A stretch of 35,043 bases of DNA from Roseiarcus sp963755075 (GTDB lineage: Bacteria; Pseudomonadota; Alphaproteobacteria; Rhizobiales; Beijerinckiaceae): the NCBI GenBank assembly GCA_963755075.1, contig CAVWKL010000164.1:1-35043 (forward strand). Direction: 5' to 3'. Position 1 is the stretch's first letter; each line of letters begins with the position of its first letter. Below, in pieces: positions 15,840-23,478 of the stretch. The notes below the pieces were generated by a model that saw only the letters and a list, made by a program, of their open reading frames with translations, made no database searches and had not been told where the DNA came from. The translations under genes were made by a program, and so were the position numbers.

Positions 15840-16456
15840 GCCGATCCCAACACCCGCTCCGCGTCGGCGTCGGCGGCCCGGTCGGCTCCGGCAAGACGGC
15901 GCTGATGGAGCAATTGTGCAAGCGCCTCCGCGGCGAATTCGACATCGCCGCGATCACCAACGACATCTACACCAAGGAGGACGCGCGCATCCTGGTCGAA
16001 GCCGGCGCGCTGCCGGCCGAGCGCATCATGGGCGTCGAGACGGGGGGCTGTCCGCATACGGCGATCCGCGAGGACGCTTCGATCAATCTGGCGGCGATCG
16101 AGGACATGCGCCGGCGCTTTCCCGCCCTCGACCTCATCCTGGTCGAATCCGGCGGCGACAATCTCGCGGCGACCTTTTCGCCCGAACTCGCCGACCTGAC
16201 CATCTATGTCATCGACGTCGCCGGCGGCGAGAAGATCCCAAGGAAAGGGGGGCCCGGCGTCACCCGCTCCGACCTCTTGGTCATCAACAAGATCGACCTC
16301 GCCCCTTACGTCGGCGCTTCGCTCGACGTCATGGCGCGCGACGCCGCGCTGATGCGCAAGACCCGCCCCTTCGTCATGGCCAACATGAAGACCGGCGAAG
16401 GGGTCGAGGCGGTGATCGCGTTCCTGCGCGACAGGGGCGGGCTCGGGGCGGCCTGA
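15836..16456 (+). CDS. ureG: Urease accessory GTPase UreG
   Basis: This 206-aa SIMIBI-class GTPase powers nickel insertion into urease. The P-loop GPVGSGKT is at residues 14-21. The nickel-binding Cys-Pro-His motif is at 72-74 (GGCPHTAIRED), and NKIDLAPYVG gives the guanine-specificity NKxD. VESGGDNLAATFSPEL is also typical. The start overlaps the ureF stop (ATGA). The open frame is much longer 5', but only the part from 15836 is UreG. Together with ureE and ureF it forms a complete loading set except for UreD/UreH. Confidence 0.96.
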   Translation: MSRSQHPLRVGVGGPVGSGKTALMEQLCKRLRGEFDIAAITNDIYTKEDARILVEAGALPAERIMGVETGGCPHTAIREDASINLAAIEDMRRRFPALDLILVESGGDNLAATFSPELADLTIYVIDVAGGEKIPRKGGPGVTRSDLLVINKIDLAPYVGASLDVMARDAALMRKTRPFVMANMKTGEGVEAVIAFLRDRGGLGAA

Positions 16457-16518
16457 GCGCGGCGCCGCGATTGGGCGGATCGGCGGCGCAAAGCGATGGT
16501 TTCCGCTAGGGTGATTTC

Positions 16519-16869
16519 ATGAGCGGGGAACCGGAAAACTTAGTGCTTGAACGGCTTTGCGGCGTTCGCGCCGATGTGGCGCGCCTGGCGACCGACATGG
16601 CCACGAAGTCGGAACTGGCCGAGGTCAAGGCCGACTTGCGGTCGCTGCGCGCCGACGTGGCCTCCGACCTGGCCGCGATGCAGGCCAGGAACGAGGCCGA
16701 GCACGCCGCGACGCGCAAACTGCTCGGCGAGCAAATCGTCGGGCTTCGCCGCGCCGTCGTCGAACGCAATTCCGTCGTCATCGGCCACGGCGTGCTCATC
16801 AGCGAATCGGAGGCGCGCGTTCGCCGGGTGGAGCAGCATCTCGACCTGCCGCCGATTCTCGGCGCCTAG
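16519..16869 (+). CDS. Small hypothetical protein with predicted coiled coil
   Basis: This 116-aa protein has no family I recognise. Residues of about 8-85 are charged and leucine/alanine-rich with heptad character (VRADVARLATDMATKSELAE, then LRSLRADVASDLAAMQAR), so a long coiled coil is likely. No signal peptide, membrane segment or cysteine pair (one Cys, at position 14) is seen. The ATG at 16519 follows AGGGTGA. It lies 62 bases downstream of ureG on the same strand but shows no functional tie to urease. Similar short coiled-coil proteins are common as orphan genes in alphaproteobacteria. Confidence 0.6.
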   Translation: MSGEPENLVLERLCGVRADVARLATDMATKSELAEVKADLRSLRADVASDLAAMQARNEAEHAATRKLLGEQIVGLRRAVVERNSVVIGHGVLISESEARVRRVEQHLDLPPILGA

Positions 16870-17050
16870 CGAAGGACGCGCGTTCGCCGCGCTTTGGCGG
16901 CTGGCCTTGGCCAGGCGTCTTGAGGGTTCTGCGGCGCTTGTGCTGCGACCCTCCGTCGCACTATAAGCCGGCGCCGGGTCGCCTCGCCCCAGGTTTCGGC
17001 CGCCAGCGGGCGCCGCGCGAATGGCTCCAATCGAGAAAGTTTCCCTCACC

Positions 17051-17278
17051 ATGCGCATCTCGACCTTCGCCACGGCGGTCGCCGTCGGCGTCCTCGTCTC
17101 TGGCGCCGCCTGCGCCTATGATGCGGCCGCCCCCGCGCCCGCGCCCGCTTCCGCCGCCGACGTCGCGGCGAAGAAGATAAAGTCGGACGAGTGCTACAAA
17201 GAAGCCGACCTCAAGGGGCTTCACAATAAGGAACGCCGGAAATTCCATCGCGAGTGCGTCGAGGGTAAGCCCGAGTAA
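17051..17278 (+). CDS. Small secreted PsiF-repeat-like protein
   Basis: This 75-aa protein starts MRISTFATAVAVGVLVSGAA with a signal peptide ending near ACAYD (cleavage about residue 22). An Ala/Pro spacer and one PsiF-type repeat follow: KSDECYKEADLKGLHN, then ERRKFHRECV, with the two cysteines flanking a KGL turn as in PsiF repeats (usual form CxxEAxxKGLxGxxRxxFxxxC). PsiF was named from phosphate starvation in E. coli; its function is unknown. ATG 17051 is chosen because it opens the signal peptide; an in-frame ATG at 17021 adds ten polar residues. A terminator follows 34 bases after the stop, so this is a single-gene unit. Confidence 0.75.
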   Translation: MRISTFATAVAVGVLVSGAACAYDAAAPAPAPASAADVAAKKIKSDECYKEADLKGLHNKERRKFHRECVEGKPE

Positions 17279-17312
17279 GCCTCCCACTCCTACCGATCTC
17301 AGATCATGTGGG

Positions 17313-17341
17313 ATGGCCGGCCGACCGCCGGCCATTTTCGT
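17313..17341 (+). terminator. Intrinsic terminator after the PsiF-like gene
   Basis: ATGGCCGGC and GCCGGCCAT form a perfect nine-base-pair stem with a five-base loop, followed by TTTCGTTTCG. It ends the PsiF-like transcript. It lies upstream of the TTG start preferred for prmB, which argues against the in-frame ATG at 17306. Confidence 0.75.
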
Positions 17342-17374
17342 TTCGCCGCCGCTCGCTCACGAAAGGACTTCGCC

Positions 17375-18373
17375 TTGACCGCGCCATTCGCCCCCGCCGC
17401 CGACGACGAGCGCCTCGTGATCTTTTCGACCTTGCGCGACGTCTTCCGTCATGCGGTCAGCCGGTTCAACGCGGCGGGGCTCGCCTACGGCCACGGGACG
17501 ACCAACGCCTTCGACGAAGCCGCCTTCATCGTCCTCGAAGCGCTGCGCCTGCCCATCGACGCGCTCGACCCGTTTCTCGACGCCTCGCTGACGCGCGAGG
17601 AACGCCTCCGTCTCATCAGCCTGATCGACGCCCGCGTCGCGACGCGCAAGCCCGCCGCCTACCTGCTCAACCGCGCCTACATCCAAGGCGTCCCCTTCTA
17701 TGTCGACGAGCGCGTGATCGTTCCCCGCAGCTTCATCGGCGAATTGCTCTGTGGCGACCTCACCGGCGAAGGGTCGTTGATCGGGGACGCCGATGCGATC
17801 GGCGGGGCGCTCGATCTCTGCACGGGCGGCGGTTCGCTGGCGATCCTCGCCGCCAGGACATTCCCTAACGCCCGGATCGACGCGGTCGACCTTTCCCCCG
17901 ACGCGCTCGACGTCGCGCGGCGTAATGTCGCGGAGCACGCGCTCTCCCAGCGGATCGCGCTTTTCCAGGGCGACCTCTTCGCCCCGATCGGGCCGAAGCG
18001 CTACGATCTGATTCTCGCCAATCCGCCCTATGTCGACGCCGATTCGCTCGCCGCGTTTCCGCCCGAATACGCCGCCGAACCGCGGCTCGCCCACGAAGGC
18101 GGCCGCGACGGGCTTGACGTCGTTCGGCGAATCCTCGCCGAGGCCGGCGGCCATCTGACGCCCGGCGGGGCGCTGGTGTGCGAGGTCGGGCGCGGGGGGG
18201 CGCGGCTCGAAGCCGAGCACCCGGAATTGCCGCTGATCTGGCTCGACACCGAGGAGAGCGAGGGCGAAGTGTTCTTCATCCGCGCCGCCGATCTCGCCGC
18301 GCCGCAAGGCGAAGTCGCGAAAGCCAAGCGCGTCCGCCGAGGCGCCTCGCGCGATCGAGGAACGGGTGCTTAA
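17375..18373 (+). CDS. prmB: Ribosomal protein L3 glutamine methyltransferase PrmB (HemK family)
   Basis: This 332-aa enzyme would N5-methylate a glutamine of ribosomal protein L3. It has the HemK-family layout: a helical N-terminal domain, VPFYVDERVIVPRSFIGELL (typical of PrmB as opposed to PrmC), SAM motif I LDLCTGGGSLAI (about residues 147-158), the acidic VDLS, and the catalytic NPPY at 216-219. TTG at 17375 is preferred, with AAAGGA seven bases upstream. The longer frame from ATG 17306 would start inside the upstream terminator hairpin. The C-terminal 30 residues are basic and variable. It is convergent with ccrM. Confidence 0.88.
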   Translation: MTAPFAPAADDERLVIFSTLRDVFRHAVSRFNAAGLAYGHGTTNAFDEAAFIVLEALRLPIDALDPFLDASLTREERLRLISLIDARVATRKPAAYLLNRAYIQGVPFYVDERVIVPRSFIGELLCGDLTGEGSLIGDADAIGGALDLCTGGGSLAILAARTFPNARIDAVDLSPDALDVARRNVAEHALSQRIALFQGDLFAPIGPKRYDLILANPPYVDADSLAAFPPEYAAEPRLAHEGGRDGLDVVRRILAEAGGHLTPGGALVCEVGRGGARLEAEHPELPLIWLDTEESEGEVFFIRAADLAAPQGEVAKAKRVRRGASRDRGTGA

Positions 18374-18379
18374 GGGCCG

Positions 18380-19561
18380 CTATTCCGCCGCCTCGCGCAT
18401 CGAAGCGCGAATGGCGGCGCGAAAGTCGTCGATTGAGACGAGCGCGCCCGCCCGCTCGACATGCCAGAAGGTCCAGCCGTTGCAGGCCGGCAAGCCCTGG
18501 ACGAGGGCGCCGATCTTGTGAATCGAGCCGATCGCCGGCCCCATCGCCAGCGCCCCGTCGGCGCGCGCCAAGGCGCCGTGGCGGCCCTTGGCGTCGAAGA
18601 GCCGTTCGCCCGCCCTGACCAGCCCGGCCTCGATGACGCTGGCGAAGGCGACGCGCGGCTCGCTGCGTCGGGTCGGCGCCGCGGCGACCGCCTCGAGCTC
18701 GAGCGGCGCGACCGCCTCGATGCGCGCGCGCGCCGCCGCAGCGTATGCCGCGTCGCGCTCGATCCCGATGAATTCGCGGCGCAGACGGCGCGCCACCGCG
18801 CCGGTGGTGCCCGAGCCGAAAAAGGGATCGAGAACGAGATCGCCTGGGTTCGAGGCGGCGAGCACCACGCGCTGGAGCAGCGCCTCGGGCTTTTGCGTCG
18901 GATGGGTCTTGCGGCCGTCGGCGTCCTTGAGCCGCTCGGCGCCGGTGCAAATCGGCAGGAACCAGTCGGAACGGGCCTGACAATCCTCGTTGCCGGCCTT
19001 CAGGGCCTCGTAGTTGAAGGTGTAGGCCTTGGCGTCGGCGCTGCGCGCCGCCCAGATCATCGTCTCATGCGCGTTGGTGAAGCGGCGGCCGCGGAAATTG
19101 GGCATCGGATTGGCCTTGCGCCACACGATGTCGTTGAGAATCCAATAGCCGAGGTCCTGCAGGATCGCGCCGACGCGGAAGATGTTGTGGTAGGAGCCGA
19201 TGACGACGATCGTCGCGTCGCGCTTCATCACCCGCCGCGTCGCCCCGAGCCAGGCCCGGGTGAAGGCGTCGTAGGCGGCGAAGTCGGCGAACTTGTCCCA
19301 ATCGTCGTCGACCGCGTCGACGACGCTCTGGTCGGGACGCGAAAGCGCCCCCTCGAGCTGCAAATTGTAAGGCGGATCGGCGAAGACGAGGTCGACGCTC
19401 GCCGGCGGCAACCTTTCCAGTTCGGCGAGGCAATCGCCCACGATGATCGCGTCGCGCGGCGGCGGAACAACCGTGGCGGGGCGCCGCGCCTCGCTGCTGC
19501 CAGTACGCAAAACCTGAAGCTGGGCAGGGAGGCCGGACGCCCCGGCACGGGAAACACGCAT
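18380..19561 (-). CDS. ccrM: Cell-cycle-regulated DNA adenine methyltransferase CcrM (GANTC)
   Basis: This 393-aa beta-class N6-adenine methyltransferase should modify GANTC sites. The catalytic motif DPPYNLQL is at 62-69 and SAM motif I DPFFGSGTT at 245-253, the inverted order typical of the beta class. KTHPTQKPEALL and the about 80-residue C-terminal extension (GSIHKIGALVQGLPACNGWTF) are diagnostic of CcrM against plain HinfI-type enzymes. CcrM acts late in the cell cycle and shapes CtrA/GcrA-dependent transcription in alphaproteobacteria. ATG 19561 is chosen; GTG 19573 is also in frame, and neither has a strong ribosome site. A CtrA-like box and a GAATC site lie upstream, in keeping with the known regulation. 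Confidence 0.95.
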   Translation of the reverse strand: MRVSRAGASGLPAQLQVLRTGSSEARRPATVVPPPRDAIIVGDCLAELERLPPASVDLVFADPPYNLQLEGALSRPDQSVVDAVDDDWDKFADFAAYDAFTRAWLGATRRVMKRDATIVVIGSYHNIFRVGAILQDLGYWILNDIVWRKANPMPNFRGRRFTNAHETMIWAARSADAKAYTFNYEALKAGNEDCQARSDWFLPICTGAERLKDADGRKTHPTQKPEALLQRVVLAASNPGDLVLDPFFGSGTTGAVARRLRREFIGIERDAAYAAAARARIEAVAPLELEAVAAAPTRRSEPRVAFASVIEAGLVRAGERLFDAKGRHGALARADGALAMGPAIGSIHKIGALVQGLPACNGWTFWHVERAGALVSIDDFRAAIRASMREAAE

Positions 19562-19583
19562 GTACGCAACCACTCGACGCCAC

Positions 19584-19606
19584 TGTCAGAAGAACCTCGT
19601 CTGACA
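19584..19606 (-). promoter_or_regulatory. Inverted repeat in the ccrM leader
   Basis: TGTCAGA and TCTGACA form a perfect seven-base-pair dyad with a nine-base spacer, ending 23 bases upstream of the ccrM ATG. It could be an mRNA hairpin or a protein site. No known regulator is recognised. Confidence 0.4.
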
Positions 19607-19628
19607 TTCGCGATCATGAGCATTTTAG

Positions 19629-19644
19629 GTAAAGGTCGCGTTAG
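19629..19644 (-). promoter_or_regulatory. Possible CtrA box upstream of ccrM
   Basis: On the minus strand CTAACGCGACCTTTACC fits the CtrA pattern TTAA-N7-TTAAC with two mismatches in the eight core bases. It is about 70 bases before the ccrM start. A GAATC (GANTC) site follows further upstream at 19694-19698. CtrA activation of ccrM is known in Caulobacter and several Rhizobiales; the assignment here rests on pattern only. Confidence 0.35.
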
Positions 19645-19751
19645 GCCGGCCGCTGCGCGGCTGTCTCGTTTTCGTACGATGTTCCGCAACTTAGAATCGA
19701 CATGAAATCAACGATTTGTAAATGTTTGTGAGGGTTGCGGTTGATCGCGGC

Positions 19752-19775
19752 GCGCGGCCCCCGAAGCGGCCGCGC
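19752..19775 (-). terminator. GC-rich hairpin downstream of rnhB
   Basis: GCGCGGCC and GGCCGCGC form an eight-base-pair stem with an eight-base loop about 60 bases after the rnhB stop on the minus strand. There is no U-run, so this is only a weak terminator candidate. The rest of 19562-19834 holds the ccrM upstream elements and no gene. Confidence 0.3.
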
Positions 19776-19834
19776 CGCCGCGCCCCGCCGCAGCCGCGGA
19801 TGGACCGCGCCCGCCCCGCAAGCAGAGCCTTCGG

Positions 19835-20446
19835 TCAGTCGAAAAGCGCCTTAGGCTTGAACGAGCGGCGATGAAACGGCGTCGGACCGAGCCGCGCCAG
19901 CGCCTCGATATGGGCGCGCGTCGCATAACCGGCGTGGCGCGCGAAGCCATAGCCGGGGCAGACGGCGTCGAGCCGGCTCATCAACCCGTCGCGCGCGACC
20001 TTGGCGATGATCGAGGCCGCGGCGATCGACAGCGAACGCGCGTCGCCGCCGACGATGGCGCGCGCCGGGCAGCAGAGGCCGCCGGGAATGTCGCGCCCAT
20101 CGATGAGCGCGAACCCCGGGCGAAGGCTCAGCCCGTTGACCGCGCGCGCCATCGCCAGCAGCGTCGCGCCGCGAATGTTGAGCGCGTCGATTTCCGCCAC
20201 GTTGGCGAAGGCGACGGAGACGCAAAGCGCCTTGGCGTAGACGGCTTGGCTCGCCGTCCGGCGCCGCTGCGGGCTCAGCGCCTTCGAATCGTCGACGCCC
20301 TCGGGCGGATCGTCGGGATCGAGGATGACGGCGCCGACCGCCACCGGCCCGGCGAGCGGGCCGCGGCCGACTTCGTCGACGCCGACGATGAGGGACCGAC
20401 CGAGGGCCATCGCCTCGCGCTCGAAGGCGAAGTCGGGCGCGCTCAT
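19835..20446 (-). CDS. rnhB: Ribonuclease HII
   Basis: This 203-aa enzyme removes RNA, including single ribonucleotides, from DNA. The active-site motif is VGVDEVGRGPLAGPV with D24 and E25. Other family blocks are DDSKALSPQRR, IDGRDIP, the SIAAASIIAKVARD helix with its conserved basic residue, and GYGFARHAGYATRAHIEAL. The ATG at 20446 overlaps the stop of the upstream creatininase-family gene by four bases, indicating coupling; the open frame upstream belongs to other reading of that gene. The rnhB-ccrM neighbourhood is conserved in many Rhizobiales. A later in-frame ATG (MALGRSL) would also leave the active site intact. Confidence 0.95.
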   Translation of the reverse strand: MSAPDFAFEREAMALGRSLIVGVDEVGRGPLAGPVAVGAVILDPDDPPEGVDDSKALSPQRRRTASQAVYAKALCVSVAFANVAEIDALNIRGATLLAMARAVNGLSLRPGFALIDGRDIPGGLCCPARAIVGGDARSLSIAAASIIAKVARDGLMSRLDAVCPGYGFARHAGYATRAHIEALARLGPTPFHRRSFKPKALFD

Positions 20447-21255
20447 CGCCAGTCGATCGGGCCGGCGGCGAGGCGCGCGAGGTCGAAGGCGGCGACGTCG
20501 CGCAACAATCCGACGAAAGCGTCCGCGCCGCGCTCGGCGCAGGCTTCGCCCTTGGCGGCGGTGGCGCTGGCGGCGTCGCCGACCGCCCCCGAATCGTTCA
20601 AGTCGCTCGCCATCCAGGCAAAGCCGACCGGCTGCGTCGCGCGCAGATGCTCGAACTCCCCCGCCATCGAGGCCGCCGCGCTGACGAAGTCGCGCGCCTC
20701 GCCCATCCGCACCGCGTCCGGCCGGAAGGCGAGCATCAGCGAGGTTTCGTCGTCGCCGCCGTGAATGCCGTGGGCGCGCTCGTGGGCGGAAAAAAGGCCT
20801 TCGGGATAGCCCAGGCGCCGCCAGGACGCGTGCACCGCGAGCATCCGCCAGCGCAGGCGCAACGCCCGCGCCACGACGTCGATGACGGCCGAATTGCCGC
20901 CGTGCGAATTGATGAAGATCAGCTTGCGGCATCCTGTCCGCGCGACGCCCTCGCCGATCTCGGTCCAGGCGCGCGTCAGCGTCTCCATCGACAGGGTCAA
21001 CGTGCCGGGGAACTCGCTATGCTCGTCCGACTTGCCGATCGCCTGCAACGGCAGGAAGAGAACCGGCAGATCGGCGGGCGCGCGCGCCACGGCGCGCTTC
21101 AAATAACCTTCGGCGATGAACGCGTCGACGCCGACGGGCAAGTGCGGCCCGTGTTGCTCGATCGCCGCGAGCGGCAGCACGGCGACGACCTTGCTCATGT
21201 CGGTGCGGTGAAAATCGCGCCACGACATCTCGGCCCAGAATTTCGTCGGCAACAT
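20443..21255 (-). CDS. Creatininase-family amidohydrolase
   Basis: This 270-aa metal-dependent hydrolase belongs to the creatininase/MftE/ArfB superfamily. Candidate metal ligands lie in AIEQHGPHLPVGVDAF (E33, H35, D44) and, further on, SHGGN and HGIHGGDDETSLML. Characterised relatives open creatinine, process mycofactocin peptide or hydrolyse formamidopyrimidines; nothing here picks one. The ATG at 21255 has GGGAG about seven bases upstream and is preferred to an in-frame start at 21276. The gene is coupled to rnhB by an ATGA overlap. Confidence 0.88.
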   Translation of the reverse strand: MLPTKFWAEMSWRDFHRTDMSKVVAVLPLAAIEQHGPHLPVGVDAFIAEGYLKRAVARAPADLPVLFLPLQAIGKSDEHSEFPGTLTLSMETLTRAWTEIGEGVARTGCRKLIFINSHGGNSAVIDVVARALRLRWRMLAVHASWRRLGYPEGLFSAHERAHGIHGGDDETSLMLAFRPDAVRMGEARDFVSAAASMAGEFEHLRATQPVGFAWMASDLNDSGAVGDAASATAAKGEACAERGADAFVGLLRDVAAFDLARLAAGPIDWR

Positions 21256-21298
21256 CGTCGTCTCCCGATCCCTCATGCGAAGCGCGGCCGCCTTGGGG

Positions 21299-22562
21299 TC
21301 AAGTCCTCAGCGCCTCGTCGAGCAAACGCGCCAGGACTTCCGGCTCGCGCGGGAATCCGGCGCGAATCCACAGCGCCTGCAGCGCCTTCAGCGTTTCGCC
21401 GACTTGGCTCCCGTGCGCGACGCCGCGCGCGAGGATGTCGGCGCCGGTGATCGGCAGCGTCGGTTCGGGCGTGTCGGCGAGAAAGCGATAGGCGCCGGCG
21501 AAGCGCCAGTCGTCGGCCGGCGCGCCGGAGTCGGCGTGCGCGAGCGTCATGGCGTCGAGCGCGCCGCGGCGTCGGCGCTCGAACAGCAGCGCGCGCAGCG
21601 CGCCGAACGGCGGCGGCGCGCTCAGTCCGTGCAGCCGCGGCAACGCCTGGCCGAGGATGGCGAGGCGCTCGAATTCAGCGTTGGACAGACGCAGGCGCTC
21701 GCGCATACGCTCGGCGTCCTCGGCGATCGCGACGCAGAGGGCCGCCAGGCGCAAGAGCGCGTCGGGCTTGTCGCCGCGACGCGCTTCGATGGCGACGAGC
21801 CGCCCGAGGCGCGCCGCATCGGTTTGTCCCGCCAGGAGCCGGTTCAACAGTCCGGCTTCGCAGACCGTCGCCGCCACCTCCGCGGCGCGGGGCGCGGCCA
21901 GGAGCTTCATGAGTTCCGCGCGCACGCGCTCGCGCGACAGGATCGCCAGGCCGTCGCGCTCCTGAATGGCCGCGCTCAAGCCTTCGCCGTCAGGCGCCCC
22001 GTCGCCATAGCGGGCGGAAAAACGAAAGAAGCGCAGGATGCGCAGAGTAGTCCTCGCGAATGCGCCGCCGGGGATCGCCGATGAAGCGCACGCGCCGCGC
22101 GGCGAGGTCGGCCAGCCCGCCGACATAATCGTGCAGGACGCCGTCGCGCCCCAGCGACAGCGCATTGATGGTGAAATCGCGGCGCTGGGCGTCGGCGCGA
22201 AAATCGCGGCCGAAGGCGACGGTCGCGTGACGCCCGTCGGTGTCGACGTCGCGACGCAGCGTCGTCACTTCGATCGGCCGGCCCTCGACGATCAGCGTCA
22301 CCGTGCCGTGCGCGAGGCCGGTCGGCGCGACGCGGAACCCGGCGGCGCGCGCGCGCTGCATCACGACGTCGGGCACCGCGGTCGTCGCCAGGTCGTAGTC
22401 GCCCGCCTTCTCTCCAAGCGCGAGGTCGCGCACCGCGCCGCCGACGAGGCGCGTCTCCTCGCCTTCGCCGTCGAGCGCTCGCAGCGCGCGCGCCAGCCCC
22501 CCCTCGTCGAGCAAGCGTCGATCGACGAGGCGCCCATCGCGAATGGAGGCGAGCGCGCTCAC
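21299..22562 (-). pseudogene. CCA tRNA nucleotidyltransferase / poly(A) polymerase family, frameshifted
   Basis: The N-terminal half (from GTG 22562) has the class II nucleotidyltransferase motifs VGGAVRDLALG (about 40-50), DYDLATT (55-61, metal-binding Asp pair) and RRDFTINAL. It reads to FIGDPRRRIREDY; the continuation LRILRFFRFSARYG is in the next frame. One extra base near 22046 explains it, since GAC-TAC-CTG-CGC would restore REDYLRILRF, a family signature. Restored length is about 420 aa, normal for the enzyme that adds or repairs tRNA 3' CCA. As the sole copy this would be essential, so a sequence error is likelier than decay. GTGA overlap couples it to the DUF6111 gene upstream. Confidence 0.85.
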
Positions 22563-22819
22563 TGGAAATGTCCGGGCACGAGCGCGCCGTTTTCGACATG
22601 GGCCGGCACGTAGACGCCTTGACTGCGCGGGGCGGTCGCGATGAGCGCGATCATTCCGATGAGCGCCGCCGCCAGGCCGATGAGGACGAGCGTCGCCACC
22701 CGGCTGCGCGTCCAGTGCTCGATGGCGAGCGGATAGCGCAGGCGCACGACGAGATAGACCGCGAACAGGACGAACGGGGCGAGGAACAACGAGAGGGATT
22801 CGACGGCGGCGCGCCACAT
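22559..22819 (-). CDS. DUF6111-like small membrane protein
   Basis: This 86-aa protein has two hydrophobic segments (SLFLAPFVLFAVYLVV at about 9-24 and LVLIGLAAALIGMIALIA at about 45-62) and a short polar tail VYVPAHVENGALVPGHFQ. I recognise the form and position as DUF6111, found between a Nudix CoA pyrophosphatase and a CCA nucleotidyltransferase in Rhizobiales. The start ATG (22819) overlaps the Nudix stop by one base and its stop overlaps the nucleotidyltransferase GTG. The function is unknown. Confidence 0.8.
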   Translation of the reverse strand: MWRAAVESLSLFLAPFVLFAVYLVVRLRYPLAIEHWTRSRVATLVLIGLAAALIGMIALIATAPRSQGVYVPAHVENGALVPGHFQ

Positions 22820-23478
22820 CAGGAAAACAGCCTCGCGTAGAGATTGCGTATGATACCGGCGGTGGCGCCCCAGATATAGCGCTCGCCATAGGGCATGGCG
22901 TAGAATTTTCTCTTGCGTCCCTGCCACTCGCGCTCCTCCAGACGATGGTTGGCGGGGTTCATCAGGAAGGCGAACGGCGCCTCGAAAACCTCCGCCACCT
23001 CATGGGCGTTGACGAGAAGCGCGAAGCCGGGGTCGACCAGCGCCACCAACGGCGCGATGCGAAACCCGGTGCTGGTCAGATACGGATCGAGCCAGCCCAG
23101 CGGCTCGACGTAGCGCTCTTCGAGGCCGATTTCCTCGCGCGCCTCGCGCAAAGCGGTCTCGCGCGCCCGTTTCGCCCGCGTCGATCTTGCCGCCGGGAAA
23201 GGCGATCTGCCCGGAGTGCATGCGCAAATGCGCGGCGCGTCAGGGTCAAGCAGCACGCTCAGGCCCTCGCGCCGTTCGACAATTGCGGCGAGCACCGCCG
23301 CCGGACGGGCGCGCGCGATCGCCGGCAAATCGGGCGCCGGCCCGTTGAGGGCGTAGTCGCCCGCCCGCGGCGCGGCGTCGGCCGCCAAGGCGTCCTCGGC
23401 GAGAGGCGGGAGGAGCCGCTCCCGGGCGAGGCGTCGCAAGTCGTCGGCGGAAATGCCGCTGGGCGGGGCGTCGTTCAA
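22819..23478 (-). CDS. Nudix hydrolase, CoA pyrophosphatase-like, with two compensating frameshifts
   Basis: The gene encodes about 219 aa. Conserved parts are LLPPLAEDAL at the N-terminus, RARETALREAREEIGL (second half of the Nudix box) and the CoA-enzyme tail FYAMPYGERYIWGATAGI. Between about 23166 and 23231 the expected RMHSGQIAFPGGKID segment is in another frame. One base is missing near 23230 and one extra lies in CCC at 23166-23168, so the frame stays open but about 20 residues, including the first half of the Nudix box, are scrambled as read. The TTG at 23478 overlaps the DUF1285 stop (TTGA). Restored, it would hydrolyse CoA or related nucleotides in the cytosol. Confidence 0.8.
   Translation of the reverse strand: MNDAPPSGISADDLRRLARERLLPPLAEDALAADAAPRAGDYALNGPAPDLPAIARARPAAVLAAIVERREGLSVLLDPDAPRICACTPGRSPFPAARSTRAKRARETALREAREEIGLEERYVEPLGWLDPYLTSTGFRIAPLVALVDPGFALLVNAHEVAEVFEAPFAFLMNPANHRLEEREWQGRKRKFYAMPYGERYIWGATAGIIRNLYARLFS

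Noticed and set aside
16459..16473. CGCGGCGCCGCG palindrome after ureG as a terminator
   Set aside because: Such short GC palindromes are expected by chance at this base composition and no U-run follows.
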